From the NCBI GenBank assembly GCA_033629205.1, contig CM066165.1:59607447-59671446 (forward strand): 64,000 nt of DNA, read 5' to 3'. The notes below the pieces were generated by a model. That model was not told the origin of the DNA. It saw only the letters and a program-made list of their open reading frames with translations, and searched no databases. The DNA is from Lithocarpus polystachyus (lineage: Eukaryota; Streptophyta; Magnoliopsida; Fagales; Fagaceae). A program made the translations under genes and the position numbers. Below, one piece after another: positions 34,126 to 47,103 of this stretch; within the stretch, counting starts at the first letter, position 1, and each line of letters opens with the position of its first letter.

Positions 34126-36234
34126 ATGGCGTCATTTTGCCCACTTGTTACCATTCTTAATCAAAACAAACTGACTGGATCCAATTATGTTGACTAGAAA
34201 AGAAATTTGGACATAGTTCTTACAGCTGAAGAGCACAAATATGTGCTTACTCAACCATGTCCTAGCTTTCCTTCATTAGTTGCTCCTCCTGAGGAAAAAC
34301 AGCGATATGATCGTTGGCAGAAATCTAATGAAATGGCCAAGTACTATATCTCAACATCCATCTCAAATGTTCTACAACATCAAATGCAAGATGTAGAACT
34401 AGCTTCGGACATTATGCTAAGTCTGAAGGAGATGTTTAGTGGGCAAGGCCGTTTTGCAAGGCAAGAAACCATGAGGCAAATTTATAATACCAAAATGGCT
34501 GAAGGTAGTTCAGTGAGGGAACATTGTCTTACAATGATTTCTAATCTGAATACATTGAAGGTTTTAGGTGCCGATATTGATGGAGAATCCCAAGGGGATA
34601 TGATACTCCAGTCACTACCGGAATCATTCAAGGAATTCAGTCTCAATTATAATATGAACAAAAAGATTTATTCTTTGTCTAAATTAATGAATGAGTTGGC
34701 AGCAGCAGAAAGCATCCTTTGTACTTCTAGTGTTGAAGCCAATATGGGTGAAGCTTTTACTTCTCAACCTAAGTCAAAAGGCAAGGGTAAGAAGAAGAAG
34801 ATGAAGGACATCACCAAGCAAGAGGGTAAACAAATTGCCTTAGGAGTTTCCAACAAAGGAAAACAGCTGAAAGAAAAATGTTTCCATTGTGGTGAGAAAG
34901 GACATTGGAAGAGGAATTGTCCAAAGTTTAAGGCTACCAATAATATGGGTATAAATAGTTCATTCCTCCTTGAAATATGTTTAGTACAAAATCCCACAGA
35001 TTCCTCGTGTGTGGATTCAGGTTGTACTAATCAAATCTGCAATTCTTTGCAGGGGTTCCAAGAGACCAGAAGGCTTAATGAAGGGGAATTGTTTCTTACT
35101 TTGGCTGATGGGGGAAGGATTCTAGTTGTAGCTATTGGTATTTTTAATTTATGTTTTGAGTCAAGGATTTTAATATTAGATGATTGTCTGTATGTACCTA
35201 ATGTTCATAGGAATTTAATTTCTGCAACTTATTTGGGTAAACATAGATATTGTTTTATCCTTAAAGACAATGTTGTAATAAAGAAGGATAAAATGTTTAT
35301 CTGTTCTGGGAATATTGTGGATGGTCTTTATATTTTAACTCCTGATAAGCATGAATTATATAATTCTAAATTAGATAATAACTCTCATGTAAAATCATTA
35401 AAGTGAAAATTTCCTTCTACTAATGATGCATATCTTTGGCACTTGCGTTTGGGTTATATTAATCCAAACAGAATTCAAAGACTGATCAAAGATGAACTCC
35501 GAAAGCCATTGGACTTTGATGAACTTCTAGTTTGTGAATTTTGTTTGGAAGGAAAAATGACCAAGCAACCTTTTAATGCAAAAGGTAGAAGAGCTCAAGA
35601 TTTGCTTGAATTAGTTGATCTAGATGTATGTGGTCCTATGTCAACCCAAGCAAAAGGATGTTATGAGTATTTTATCACTTTTACTGATAATTACTCAAGA
35701 TATGGTTATGTGTACCTAATGAGACGGAAGTCCGAAACCTTCGAAAAGTTCAAAGAGTTTAGGTCTGAAGTTGAGAATCAATTGGGTAAACGCATAAAAG
35801 CCATTCGATCTAATCGTGATGGCGAATACCTTTTGGGGATTTTACGGATTACTGAACTCAAAATGGGATTGTATCCCAACTAACTGCACCTGGAACTCCC
35901 CAACAGAATGGTGTAGCAGAAAGAAGGAATAGAATTCTTTTGGAAATGATTAGGTCCATGATGAGTTTCTCAACTTTACTAGTTTCTTTTTGGGGATATG
36001 CACTAAAAATTGCAATGCATATTTTGAATTTAATTCCATCAAAATCTGTTCCCAACACACCTATGGAATTGTGGAGTAGGCATAAGCCTAGTATGAAATA
36101 TCTCCACATTTGGGATTGTCCAGCACATGTGTTAAAAGGGAAGACTGATAACTTGGAAGCTAAAACGAAAGTATGCATGTTTTTAGGGTATTCAAAGGAA
36201 ACAAAGGGTTATTTGTTCTATAATCATAAGGACA
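34126..36234 (+). pseudogene. Copia H gag, protease and integrase, broken and truncated
   Basis: It starts at ATG 34126 (MASFCPLVTILNQNK). It has the UBN2-like gag region, zinc knuckle CFHCGEKGHWKRNC (34877-34920), protease region (VDSGCTNQICN), GAG-pre-integrase (LWHLRLGYINPNR) and integrase core (DVCGPMST, NRDGEYLL, TPQQNGVAERRN). Lesions: TAG at 34195-34197, TGA at 35404-35406 and a frameshift near 35870. The reading is cut at 36236 by TG1; RT and RNase H are absent. It retains the ~59-bp gag segment deleted from C1. Confidence 0.88.
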
Positions 36235-36236
36235 AC

Positions 36237-37389
36237 TGTAAGGTTGAAATTTATCAACCATTTTGTTGGTTTTATTCCATGCCAATTTGCTTGTATTTTC
36301 AGCATTTAGAAACCCTGTATTTAGGAGGGAATCATGTAAGGGTAGTGTGTGAGAGAGTGTGAAGAATTGCTCAAGACTGTGCTACAAACAAGGACTCGCG
36401 ACTGGACTTCGCTGGTGTCTCACGACTGGCAAGCCACTAGATGTTGCACATGAGAGAAGCATGCAGAAGAGATCTCGCGACTGGATCTCGCGGGTGGCTC
36501 GCGACTAGAAAGCTGCCAGAATTTGAACCGTCGTGCCAGCTGTTGCACTACAGGACAAAAAATTCCAAACTGGCCTTTCAGTTTGTTCGCGGCTTGAACT
36601 CACGACTTAGTACAACCGCGAGGCCAAGCTGCCAACCAACTCTGTTATGAAAAATCTGTCTCTTCGCATTCCAAACACCCACCAGTATATATACCCCTTA
36701 TACCTACGAAATGTAGAGAGCTTACAGAGAGAATATTGAGAGAGAAACCCTATTGAAAAACAAGATTGATTCATCCACAATCTTAACCTTGTGACTCTTC
36801 AAATTCCTCTACTCTCTTCCTCTCCATTGTAGATCCTTGAGAGGTACTTTAGCCGAAATCTTTTCTCACCATACCCACAGCAGTGAGAAGGCTCATTGGT
36901 GTTTTGGGAAGCAGTTAGGAAGGAGCCAATTTATATTGGTAGATGCTATGGACTAGTAGCGGGATCCGGGAAGATAAAGAAGAAATAGGTTCGGCGTAAT
37001 CTCGTTGGAGCAGGAAGCTTGGAGGGCTTAGGTACCTGGGTAGATTAGGCTTGAAGGGTCTATTGCTGTCCTTGTATCCCAACTACATTCTTTAGTGGAT
37101 CATTTTGACTGCTTGGAGGGCAGCGGAGAGGTTTTACGCCGAGGGCTTCAGTTTCCTCTTCGATAACACGTCTTGTGTTGTCCTTGTGTTTGCATCTCTA
37201 TTCCCTTTATCTTTTTCATTTAATTTCTGTTATGGATGTGATTTTATTTGACTTAGATGGTTTATCAAGTCTGTTTTAGGCTTTAATTCATTTTCTGCAC
37301 TTTTATCGTTTGTGTTAAAGCTTGAATTGATATTTTGTAAATTGGGAGTCTAAACGTTCATAGTTTTTTACACATTATTTGAACTTTCA
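36237..37389 (+). repeat. TG1 5' LTR (~1153 bp)
   Basis: It starts TGTAAGGTTGAAATTTATC, repeated at 45938, and ends AACTTTCA just before the PBS. It contains a cluster of TCGCGAC-type words (36396-36612), a TATA-like AGTATATATACCCC near 36682, and the final TTTACACATT motif. Confidence 0.82.
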
Positions 37390-37391
37390 AT

Positions 37392-37403
37392 TGGTATCAG
37401 AGC
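37392..37403 (+). promoter_or_regulatory. TG1 primer binding site
   Basis: TGGTATCAGAGC lies two bases after the LTR, the same iMet-type site used by the Copia elements. Confidence 0.87.
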
Positions 37404-37724
37404 GGGTGCACTTGCTGTGGTTTAATTACCTTTGTGCGATCCCTGACCCCATATTGAGATGGATCAGTCTCAATCTTTGAATGCTCCATCATATATTGAT
37501 GGTAGCAACTATACTTTTTGGAAAGTCTGAATGAGGGAATTTTTATGTTCTATTGATGAAAGTGTGTGGGATGCTGTTGATATTGGATGGGTTAGGCTTG
37601 AGACCAAAAAATCCATTTGGGATAAAGCAGCCCTTGCTGCGTCTAATGCTAACAGTAAAGTTTTGAATGCTATTTTCTGTGGTGTGTCTACAGATGAGTT
37701 TCACAGGATATCCCATGTCTTAGT

Positions 37725-40571
37725 TGTTGGAGTTTATTCTCTAAAATCTAATTTATTGACATGTCATAAATAATTAAATTGTTTAGGTATATGAGACTAA
37801 ATGAACTAATGAGACATTATCTTAGTCCATGAGATGCATAGTATGTGATTTATGTGATTTAGTCACAGAAGATATATATTGCAAGTTCTTTGTAAACTCA
37901 GAAGTATAGTTCGTAGTCGGTGATGAAATTGGGCGTTTCATCTGCGAAGACTATAACATATCAACTACGATGATTTATCTTGATCATGGAAATGGAGATT
38001 TCTAGTTGGTATGTTGATATGTTTTAAGAGTTAAGACATATTGAACTGGACCGCTGTGAGATTTATTATTCTCCTAACGACTGTCAATTGAATAATAAAT
38101 CTCACGACTTCTATTTACATCAACTCTAAATCCTAAGAGAATAATGGACCTGATCATGAGATGTAGGTTGCTTTGATATATCAGGAGTGAGATCTATAAG
38201 TTACGGTCAAAACCTTAGTATGTTGGGCAGCCGCATTTAGTGTTGATGGAACATATATTCTCAAGATGGAATTCATAATCTCTTAACGGAGATATAAAAT
38301 ATTCCCTTGAGATAAGTTTAATGGAATTGGTTATTCAGAGTGTTGGGCCCAACCACTTTAGTAAAGAGTTACTAAAGTATATATTTATGGAATTGGATTT
38401 CATAAATATATGATGAATAACATAAAGGATTAAACCGGGTACTCAAGGATTAAGATGTAGTAATCTTCAAAGTGGCAGTCTATATTCATGACTTTGTATT
38501 ATTACGAATATTTTAATGAAGGGGTTGCATGTACAATAAAGTCTTGGGATATAATTTATTAATAAGGCCTAGAGTGCAATTATATTCTTATAGTGGTATT
38601 GAATATAATTAATGGTAACTTTGGACTTGTCAAGAGTTGACAGAAAAGCCCAAAGCCCGTTGGAGCTAGAGTCTTATTTGTTCCCTTTGTTAGGATATGT
38701 GCCCTTAAATCCTATTGTATGATGCTATGTATAATATTATGTATCACATTATTTGAGAAATGATGTATGACTTAATATTATGTTTAATAAAGTTGTTTTA
38801 TTCTTATCTAAAATAATGGTAACATGAATATTCGGAAATTATCAAATAGTCCATGAGATGCATAGTATGTGATTTATGTGATTTAGTCACAGAAGATATA
38901 GATCACAAGTTCTTTGTAAAATCAGAATTTTGGTTCGTAGTCGGTGATGAAATTGGGCATTTCATCTGCGAAGACTATAACATATTAACTACGATGATTT
39001 GTCTTGATCATGGAAGTGGTGACTTCTAGTTAATATGTTAATATGTTTTAAGAGTTAAGACATATTGAACTGGACCGCTGTGAGATTTATTATTCTCCTA
39101 ACGACTGTCAATTGAATAATAAATCTCACGACTTGTATTCACATGAACTCTTAATCCTGAGAGAATAATGGACCTGATCATGAAATGTAGGTTGCTTTGA
39201 TATATCAGGAGTGAGATCTAAAGTAACGGTCAAAACCTCAGTATGTTGGGCAGCCACATTTAGTGTTGATGGAACATATATTCTCAAGATGGAATTCATA
39301 GTCTCTTAACGGAAATATAAAATATTCCCTTGAGATAAGTTTAATGGGTACAGTTATTCAGAGAGTTAGGCCTAACCACTTTAGTAAGACTAAAGTATAT
39401 ATTTATGAAATTGGATTTCATAAATATATGGTGAATAACACAAAAGGATTAAACCGGGTACTCAAGGATTAAGATGTAGTAATTTACAAAGTGGCAGTCT
39501 TTATTCATGACTTTGTATTACTACGAATATTTTATGAAGGGGTTGCATGTATAATAAAGTCTTGGGATATAATGTATTAATGAGGCCTAGAGTACAATTA
39601 TATTTATATAGTGGTATTAAATATAATTAATGGTAACTTTGGACTTGTCAAGAGTTGACAGAAAAGCCCAAGGCCCATTGGAGCTAGTGTCTTATTTGTT
39701 CCCTTTTGGTCCCACTCCAAGCCACACACTAAAGCCCAATTGGGAAGGCCCAAAAGGCTAGCCCAATTAGATACTCAGTTATGTGGAGAGAAACATACAG
39801 AATTTTATGTTGAATGAAATGGTTTGTATGTATAATGTAATGAAAATAAGGAAGAGAGACACTCTTTCATATTCTCTCTAGAAACATAGAACTGATTGAG
39901 AGACCACACATCTTGGGCATCGAGTGGAATTGGAGTGAAGATTGAAAGTATTCCCGAGTACTTCTTCATTCGGTTTTGAAATTCACCGCATCAAGGTACA
40001 CTCTCTTGTTCTTATATTCTGAAACTTACATAGTGAGTGTTATCAATTGCGAATGAAGTAGATCCGTTTATTTTCCGCTGCGTATGTTTTGTATGCGATA
40101 CAAACATGATGATTTCCTAACACCCTTTTGGTCCCACTCCAAGCCACACACTAGAGCCCAATTGGAATGGCCCAAAAGGCTAGCTCAATTAGATAATCAG
40201 TTATATATAAGGAGAGAAACATACAGAATTTAATAAGTCTCTTTGAAAAGTATTTTTCATCAAGATTACAAAAAAAAAAAAAAGAGAGAATGAAATGGTT
40301 TGTATGTGAGTGTTGGACACTCCCATATTCTCTCCTTGGAAATTGATTGAGAGACCACACATCTTGGGCATTAAGTGGAATTGGAGTGAAGATTGAAAGT
40401 CTTCCCAAGAACTTCAGATTTCTGGTTTTGAATTTCACCGCACCAAGGTACGCTTTCTATTCTTTATTCTAGAATTCAAGGTTACATGTTATCTCTCATG
40501 AATGAAGCAAATCCGTGTTTGTTGCTTCCGCTGTGTGTTTTGTATGAGATGCAAAACCAAATTTTCCAACA
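37725..40571 (+). repeat. Solo LTR (B type) inside TG1 gag, itself split
   Basis: It starts TGTTGGAGTTTATTC and ends AATTTTCCAACA; perfect TSDs TTAGT lie at 37720-37724 and 40572-40576. Excluding the inner LTR and one of its TSD copies it is ~1.4 kb. It has TATATAA at ~40202 before GAGAGAAACATAC. Confidence 0.92.
38688..40122 (+). repeat. Solo LTR (A type, 1435 bp) inside the B-type solo LTR
   Basis: It starts TGTTAGGATATGTGCCC and ends GATTTCCTAACA; perfect TSDs CCCTT lie at 38683-38687 and 40123-40127. The TATA position reads TTATGTGGAGAG. Confidence 0.93.
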
Positions 40572-42242
40572 TTAGTAGCTAAGAAGGCATGGAAAATATT
40601 GGAGACCACATATGAAGGAACCAAGAAGGTGAAAGATACCAAGTTGCAGATGTTAACCACTTGTTTTGAAGAGCTTAAGATGAATGAGGATGAGTCTTTT
40701 GACTCTTTCTATAGCAAGTTGAATGAAATGGTGATCGGCAAGTTCAACTTGGGTGAGAAAACGGAGGATTCAAAGATTGTGAGAAAGATCCTTCGATCAT
40801 TGCCGGAGAGCTTCCGTGCAAAAGTTACTGCAATTGAAGAGAGCAAAGACCTGGACGATATTAAGGTCCAAGAATTGGTTGGCTCACTGCAAACTTATGA
40901 GCTATCATTGCCATCGCAAAGGAGGAGCAAATATCTTGCTCTCAAGACAATTGATGAAAGGGTTGAAGCTCATGACTCATCTGATGAAGACGTTGATGAT
41001 AAAAATGTCACATATCTTGTGAAGAACTTCCGAAAGTTCTTGAAGTTCAAGAAGAAAGGAAAGTTTGCTGAAAAAGGAAAATTTCCATGTTTTGGAAAAG
41101 AGAAAAAGGATTTTAAAAGAAAAGAGGGTAAGGAGTCCCAATCCTCTCAAGGAATCACATGTTTTGAGTGTAATGGACATGGACATATTAAGAAAGAATG
41201 TCCCAATTACTTGAAATCGAAGGGCAAGGCTTATGCCACAACTCTTAGTGATTCGGACTCATCCAACTCCGATTCTGAGGAAAGCTATGACGAAGAAGGG
41301 AACTACTCTGCATTTATAACTATTGCTCATGTTGAGTCTTCGGAGGACTTGAATTTGCTTGTACAAGAACTTGGAGAGTATAACGATGAGGAATCAACGG
41401 GAATAGTTGAAGAATCAGAAGATGAAGAGGATGAGTGTACCAAAAGTCTTCAAGAGAACTACAACTTACTTCTTGAGAAGTCTGGAGACTATACACGTGT
41501 GGCCAAGGTAGCTGTGAAAAAGATGAAGAAAGCTGAAGAGGACTATAGAAGTCTTCTCGTTAGTCACAAGGAGGCCAAGTGTGAGATAGAGAAGTTAAAT
41601 GGAGAGTTATTAGAAGCCTATGCTAAGGTGAGGTTTCTTAAGCTTGAGGTGGTTTAAGCTAATGCCAAGATAGAAAGAGTCTCCACAAAGAAACTGGATG
41701 ATGTAATCTCCTCGCAAAAACACTTCTCAGACAAATCTAGTTTGGGATATACTAGAGAAAGCAGTTCAGCTGTCAAACTCACCAAGGACATGAAGTTTGT
41801 GAAGGCAAAGGAGCCTGTGATAGAAATTCCAGCTATTGAAAAGGTGAATCTAGAGAAGAAGAAGATTGTGGCTGATCAACGGGTGTTCAACAAACCCCGT
41901 AACCGCTCAGAGGTCATACCTGAAGTTAGAAGGAAATCACTCCCAAGACCACAAAGAGGTCCAAGAACGAACCATTTCTGTCATCACTGTGGACTTCAAG
42001 GCCGCACCAGACCAAACTGTCATAAGCTGAGAGCATTGAAGAATGCAAGTGATCAAAAGTCGAGAGGACCAAGAAATGACGAGAAAATTTGGACTGTTGA
42101 GCAATCAAGAGGTCGAAATGGTGACTCCGGAGTGATGGACGTGATGAAGATGATTGGTGCTTTCACCACTTGTTTGGAAAGCTTCACATGGAGGTTTGAA
42201 AATCTAACTCCTGTACCCAATCCCATAAGGATATCACCCTAA

Positions 42243-44139
42243 ACGCACGTGACGTGTGGGTGAAAAAAGGTACTCATGCATAAGCATTATAACATGTCCA
42301 TGCATTAATTCTTCCAATCTTTAGTGACTATGCTTAGGTGTTTGTTTGTGTGCATACTTGATTGTGTTTTTGCTTTAAATGTTTTTACATGGTTTGTTCT
42401 TTGGATAAATTTCTTTGGTCAAAAATTCAAAAAAACATATACAAAGTATAAAATCTAAAAGGTTTGATCAACGTTGTTGAGTTTATGTCCTAAACCTGTT
42501 TTACCTTGTACCTTTGTACTAATGACTTTGTGCATTCATGTGCACAGCTTGTTTTCATTGCACTCATATCAATGTGGGAAAAATCTTTAAATCTATATGA
42601 TTGTTGTAAATCGATCTTCAAACTTGTCATGAATGATTTGTCAATGATTTTGTTGATCTTGAGATATGCGTAGACTTGTGTCTATATATCTTCCCACACT
42701 TTATTTTTTGTTTTTGCTTAAAAGAGCTCTTCAAATGTAAATCTCCAAATGAAAAAGAGATATTGAGCTGCAAAAACTTGTCGCACAAACTAGTATTTGA
42801 CTAGGAAAAAGGGAAAGCGACTCAAAATATAGTATATGATGCCCAAAAAGCCAAAGGCTTGATCATCAAATTAAAATATCAAAAATTTCAGGCATCAATC
42901 TCAAAATGAGATATATTGATTCAAAATGACAAAATGATGTGAATTGTAATGAAGCCAAATGAAAAGCTTCATGAAGTTATGTAATCATTTTCTTGTGGGA
43001 GATCATATATGCATATTTCTATAATTAAGATGGATCTCATTATCTAGTACTAATTGTATATGCCTTGGTTGAATTGATCATTGAAGCTTCATATTAGACT
43101 AAGGACTATCTCATTGTTGATATCCACACACATCACACTTGCTTATGTTCATTGAATGCCTTATTCATTTGTGTGATTGTACTTGAAAAAATGTGTTTCA
43201 CATGCTCAAGTTTTTTTTATCAAACACGAAAAGATTTTTGTGCATTTGTGTGTTTTTGAAAAAATCTTTTTAGCAAAATTATCAAAAATTTCAAAAATTG
43301 TGTGTCTTGTTTTAGCGACTCATTCGCGGGTCTGTCCAATCGCATGCCTCAATCGCGAGCTCAATACAGATTGTTTTTGCGTGGGTGGGTCAATATCCAA
43401 GTCGTGAAAAAGACTTAGAAAATTTTTCAAAAATCTGGTTTTTCATGCTTCTCGCGTCTTGATATGGCGACTATGTCGCGAGTGGAGGTACAATCGCAAG
43501 ATTTACACAGAATGTTTCGCGGCTCAGCTCGGGTTTTCTCATGGTTTGAACCTCCAGTCGCGAAAAACACTTGGACAAATTTTTCAAATTCCTCTTTGAT
43601 GTGTTCTGGCGGCTGGACCTAGCGTCTCTCTCGGAACTTGTTTCAATCGCGAAAATCGTGTGCTTTTGCTGAAGGATATTTGTCTTTTTGTTATGTTCAT
43701 CTTCTTGATTGTCTTTCCCTCTTTCAAATCCACTATGCTCACACACATAATCTCATCATCTCAGTTTAGCAATCTTCTTGACAAGGTATGGGTTTTGCTT
43801 CTTTCTCAATATTGTTACCTTTTTGTGTTATAGCCTCCTGAGATTGTGTGTTCTTGATGCTCTTAGTTTGCTCATTGCTTATCTGTGGGTTTATCATCTT
43901 TAGGCTTATTGGGTGTGTGATTCCTTGCTGGTTTTGCCTTATTATTTATCATTATTCACTCTACCTTGCTTATTTTTGGTGTGTGTTATTTCACCCATTC
44001 ACATTGTCTTGAAAATGTCATGTTTATCATGTTTTTAGGGTTTTATGCCTTTTGATTTTGAGACTGCCATGCTACTAATACAGCTTGTTGTTGTGTGTGG
44101 TATCTTTTATCTTGTGATGTATTGTGATGCAGGGTGAAA
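42243..44139 (+). other. TG1 gag-ORF2 spacer with TCGCGA words and a candidate intron
   Basis: About 1.9 kb without a convincing ORF. A TCGCGA-type word cluster lies at 43317-43655. A pyrimidine-rich stretch ends in a good donor (GACAAG|GTATGG, GT at 43786). A T-rich segment ends in GATGCAG at 44132, eight bases before the ORF2 ATG. That would be a 347-nt intron in the ORF2 leader. Confidence 0.5.
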
Positions 44140-45216
44140 ATGTCTCTATTTAAGAAAGCAGCTGTGAAAGGGGGTTGGAGTAAAGGAAAGGAGCCTGTGA
44201 TAGATCTTCATGAACTACCTCCTCAGCCAAAAAGGACTCGTACATCATCATCAGAAGTGTATGATCCCAACAAGTTCAGATCCTTTGCTGCCTTTCAAAA
44301 TCATGAGAATTATTTCAGAAACGCAACACCACTAGTTGAAAGGGCTCTTGACCAATCGTCACTAATTGATACAACCATTCCTAAATGGTTTGCCGCAAAA
44401 TATTGGAACTATCTTCTCTCAAATCTTGATGATGCATATGAGAGTCTTGTGAAAGAATTCTATGCGAATGCCATTGTTGAAGGTGGAGAACTCAAGTGCT
44501 AGGTTCGAGAAAAGAGTTTCTCTGTAACTCCTGCTTACCTGTCTGAAATTCTTCATATCAATCGACCAATTTTCACTTCTCCCCCAGTATATGATACCTT
44601 GAATCCGGATAAGGAATTACTTCGGGGTGCTCTAGGAAGAAATCTGGAATTTTCTCTAAATGGAAAATCTGTCAAGGTCTCCTCTCTCTCTTTAGAATTA
44701 CAGGTGCTAACAATAATCATGTTTCACAATCTCCACCCTCTATCTAGCACAGGGTTCATGAATCTCGGTAGAGCCTTGTTCCTTCATGATTTGATCACAG
44801 ACGAAGAGATAGATATCTGCACTCATATTTTTCACATCTTGTGCAAAACTGCTGCAAGAACTAAATCCCGAAACTGTGTTCCGTTTTGTTGTCTCATTTC
44901 AAGAATCTTGAAACTCAAAGGCCTTCATCCTCTGCCTAATGAGACCCCGTACCCGACACCTTGTCCAATCAACATTCGTACTCTCAATGCTAGCATTGGT
45001 CATAGCAGAAAAGGAATCAAAACAGAAACTCCAGATTCTCATCATAGCTCACGCTCTAGCTCATCTTCAAATAACGAGAAGCTAGACAACATTATGGCCT
45101 CTGTTAATGAATTAAGCAACAAGATGTCAGGACTTACCTCTCTTCTACATCATCATTCCATCCGTTGTGATACGAAGTTTACTTCTATTCAAACCCAATT
45201 GGATGAAATTCAATGA
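44140..45216 (+). pseudogene. TG1 ORF2, putative plant transposon/envelope-like protein, one in-frame stop
   Basis: The start is ATG 44140. An in-frame TAG at codon 121 (44500-44502) is the only break; the frame continues to 45216. The motif order (KEFYANA, then VREKSFSV and a following helix-rich half) resembles the family annotated as 'putative plant transposon protein' and sometimes as envelope-like. A Ser-rich linker and a C-terminal coiled-coil-like segment (LDNIMASVNELSNKMSGLTSLL) end the protein. No transmembrane segment or protease motif is apparent. TG2 ORF2 has the same layout with low sequence identity. Function is unknown. Confidence 0.7.
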
Positions 45217-45937
45217 AAGCTAGAAGAAAATGAGGAGTAGCTATTCCATGACAAAAAGGGGGAGTATAATGAAAGTGGGAGAAAAAGCTACATCAAAGGG
45301 GGAGTCATTATGTTAAAATTACCTAGCTTCCTTATAAGCTTATGTTTTGTACCTATGCTTCTGTAGCCTTTTAATTTGTACCTTTGCTTATGTGGCATTT
45401 TGTTTATGCTTTGTACCTGGCTTTTGTAAGCTTTTTGTTTTCTTGCCTTGTGGCTTTAGCTCTTTTTGTTTAAATGTCATGCTTTTATCTTTTAGTACAT
45501 CACTCTTGTACCCTAGTAGGATTTTGTATCCTAGATGCAAATACTTCTTGTATTTTGCATTGGTTGAGTGTTGGACATGCAAATGATACTTGTTATTGAG
45601 CTTATTAGATTGCAGGTCCGGATGTTCATTTCTTGTGAGAATGAACATTGTGATCACTATTTATAGTGATTGTTTGTTTTTGGTCAAACCATGCTTTATT
45701 GCTTTAATCTAATTTGCTTGATCGCATTGGGCTTACTTCATATGCAATACAAGTTTTTTCTACATACAATAAACTTATTGTGTGGTTGCTTTTCAGGAGA
45801 TACTTGTAATTATGATTCAAGAGCTTCACAGATTCTAGAGTTAGGTGTGAGTGAGTTTTGTTCAACTATTCCTAACTCACGCGTTAAGTCTAGAGTTTGT
45901 TGTAGGGTTTTGTCACGGAATAGCCAAAGGGGGAGAT
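45217..45937 (+). promoter_or_regulatory. TG1 3' non-coding region with repeated GGGGGAG tracts and the PPT
   Basis: AAAAAGGGGGAG (~45255), AAAGGGGGAG (~45297) and CCAAAGGGGGAG (45924-45935) occur; the last abuts the 3' LTR and is the likely PPT. TTTTGTCACGG precedes the last tract, as in TG2. ORFs at 45347-45942 are T-rich and not supported. Confidence 0.7.
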
Positions 45938-46103
45938 TGTAAGGTTGAAATTTATCAACCATTTTGTTGGCTTTATTCCGTGTTTGCTTGTATTTTTAGC
46001 ATTTAGAAACCCTATATTTAGGTGGGAATCATGTAAGGGTAATGTGTGAGAGAGTGTGAAGAATTGCTCAAGACTGTGCTGCAGAACAAGAACTCGCGAC
46101 TGG
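45938..46103 (+). repeat. TG1 3' LTR, first 166 bp only
   Basis: It matches 36237-36405 with small differences, ending abruptly at CGCGACTGGAG, where sequence from the middle of a Copia LTR begins. Confidence 0.85.
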
Positions 46104-47089
46104 AGTGAGATATATAAGTCATGATCATGAAGTGTAGGTTACTTTGATATATCAGGAGTGAGATATATAAGTTATGATCAAAACCTCAGTATGTTGGGCA
46201 GTCGCATTTGATGTTGATGGAACATATATTCTTAAGATGGAATTCATAATCTCTTAACGGAAATATAAAATATTCCCTTGAGATAAGTTAAATGGGTTTG
46301 GTTATTCAGAGTGTTGGACCCAACCACTTTAGTAAGGAGTTACTAAAGTATATATTTATGGAATTGGATTTCATAAATATATGATGAATAACATAAAGGA
46401 TTAAACCGAGTACTCAAGGATTAAGATGTAGTAATATTCAAAGTGGCAGTCTATATTCATGACTTTGTATTACAATGAATATTTTAATGAAGAGGTTGCA
46501 TGTATAATAAAGTCTTGAGATATAATTTATTAATAAGTCTTAAAGTGCAATTATATTCGTATAGTGGTATTGGATATAATTAATGATAACTTTGGACTTG
46601 TCAGGATTTGACAGAAAAGCCCAAGGCCCATTGGGGCTAGATTCTTATTTGTTCTCTTTTGGTCCCACTCCAAGCCACATACTAGAGACCAATTGGAATG
46701 GCCCAAAAGGCTAGCCTTTTTTGATAATCAGTTATATAAAAGGAGAGAAACGTATAGAATTTCATAAGTCTTTCAATAAAGTTTTTGATTAAGATCACAT
46801 AAGAACATTTAATGGTTTGTATATGCGTGTTGGGCATTCTTTTATTCTCTCCTTGGAAACTGATTGTGAAACCACACTTCTTGAGCGTTAAGTGGAACTG
46901 GAGTGAAGATTAAAAGTATTCCCAATTACTTCTAATATTTTATTTTGAATTTCACCACACTAAGGGACGCTATCTTATTCTTGAATTCTAAAACTTACAT
47001 AGCACATGTTATCAACTGGAATGAAGTAGATCCGTTAATTTTCCGCTGCATTTGTTTTGTATGTGATACAAACATGTATTTTTCCAACA
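46104..47089 (+). repeat. Partial 5' LTR of Copia F (B-like)
   Basis: The left end is lost at the TG1 junction. It ends TTTTTCCAACA followed by a PBS. TATATAAAAGGAGAG lies near 46734. A short local duplication of GAGTGAGATATATAAGT lies near 46102-46165. Confidence 0.8.
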
Positions 47090-47091
47090 AT

Positions 47092-47103
47092 TGGTATCAG
47101 AGC
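47092..47103 (+). promoter_or_regulatory. Primer binding site of Copia F
   Basis: TGGTATCAGAGC lies two bases after the LTR end; iMet-tRNA type, unchanged. Confidence 0.85.

Larger units (their letters stand above)
37459..42242 (+). pseudogene. TG1 gag, interrupted by a nested solo LTR and two stops
   Basis: The parts are 37459-37724 and 40577-42242; the reading frame is kept across the insertion when one TSD copy is removed. Features: N-terminal DUF4219-like segment (YTFWKV), UBN2-like gag core, zinc knuckle CFECNGHGHIKKEC (~41160-41202), acidic Ser/Asp/Glu-rich stretch, coiled-coil-like region, and a second partial knuckle (CHHCGLQGRTRPNC, where the His position is Arg). In-frame stops are TGA 37528-37530 and TAA 41655-41657. 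It is homologous to TG2 gag throughout. Gag would assemble particles and bind RNA. No pol follows. Confidence 0.87.
36237..46103 (+). mobile_element. TG1: LTR element with gag and a second ORF, no pol
   Basis: It has a 5' LTR (36237-37389), PBS, gag split by nested solo LTRs, ~1.9 kb spacer, ORF2, several GGGGGAG tracts, and the first 166 bp of a 3' LTR (45938-46103). No protease, integrase, RT or RNase H is present. The 3' LTR is cut where F sequence begins, so the right TSD is lost; the left flank is ACAAC. The architecture matches TG2. Multiple GGGGGAG tracts and a post-gag non-pol ORF suggest descent from SIRE/Maximus-type Copia elements, which carry an envelope-like ORF; this is inference. 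Confidence 0.8.

Noticed and set aside
45347..45942. Cys/Phe-rich ORFs after TG1 ORF2
   Set aside because: T-rich 3' non-coding sequence between GGGGGAG tracts; no counterpart in TG2.
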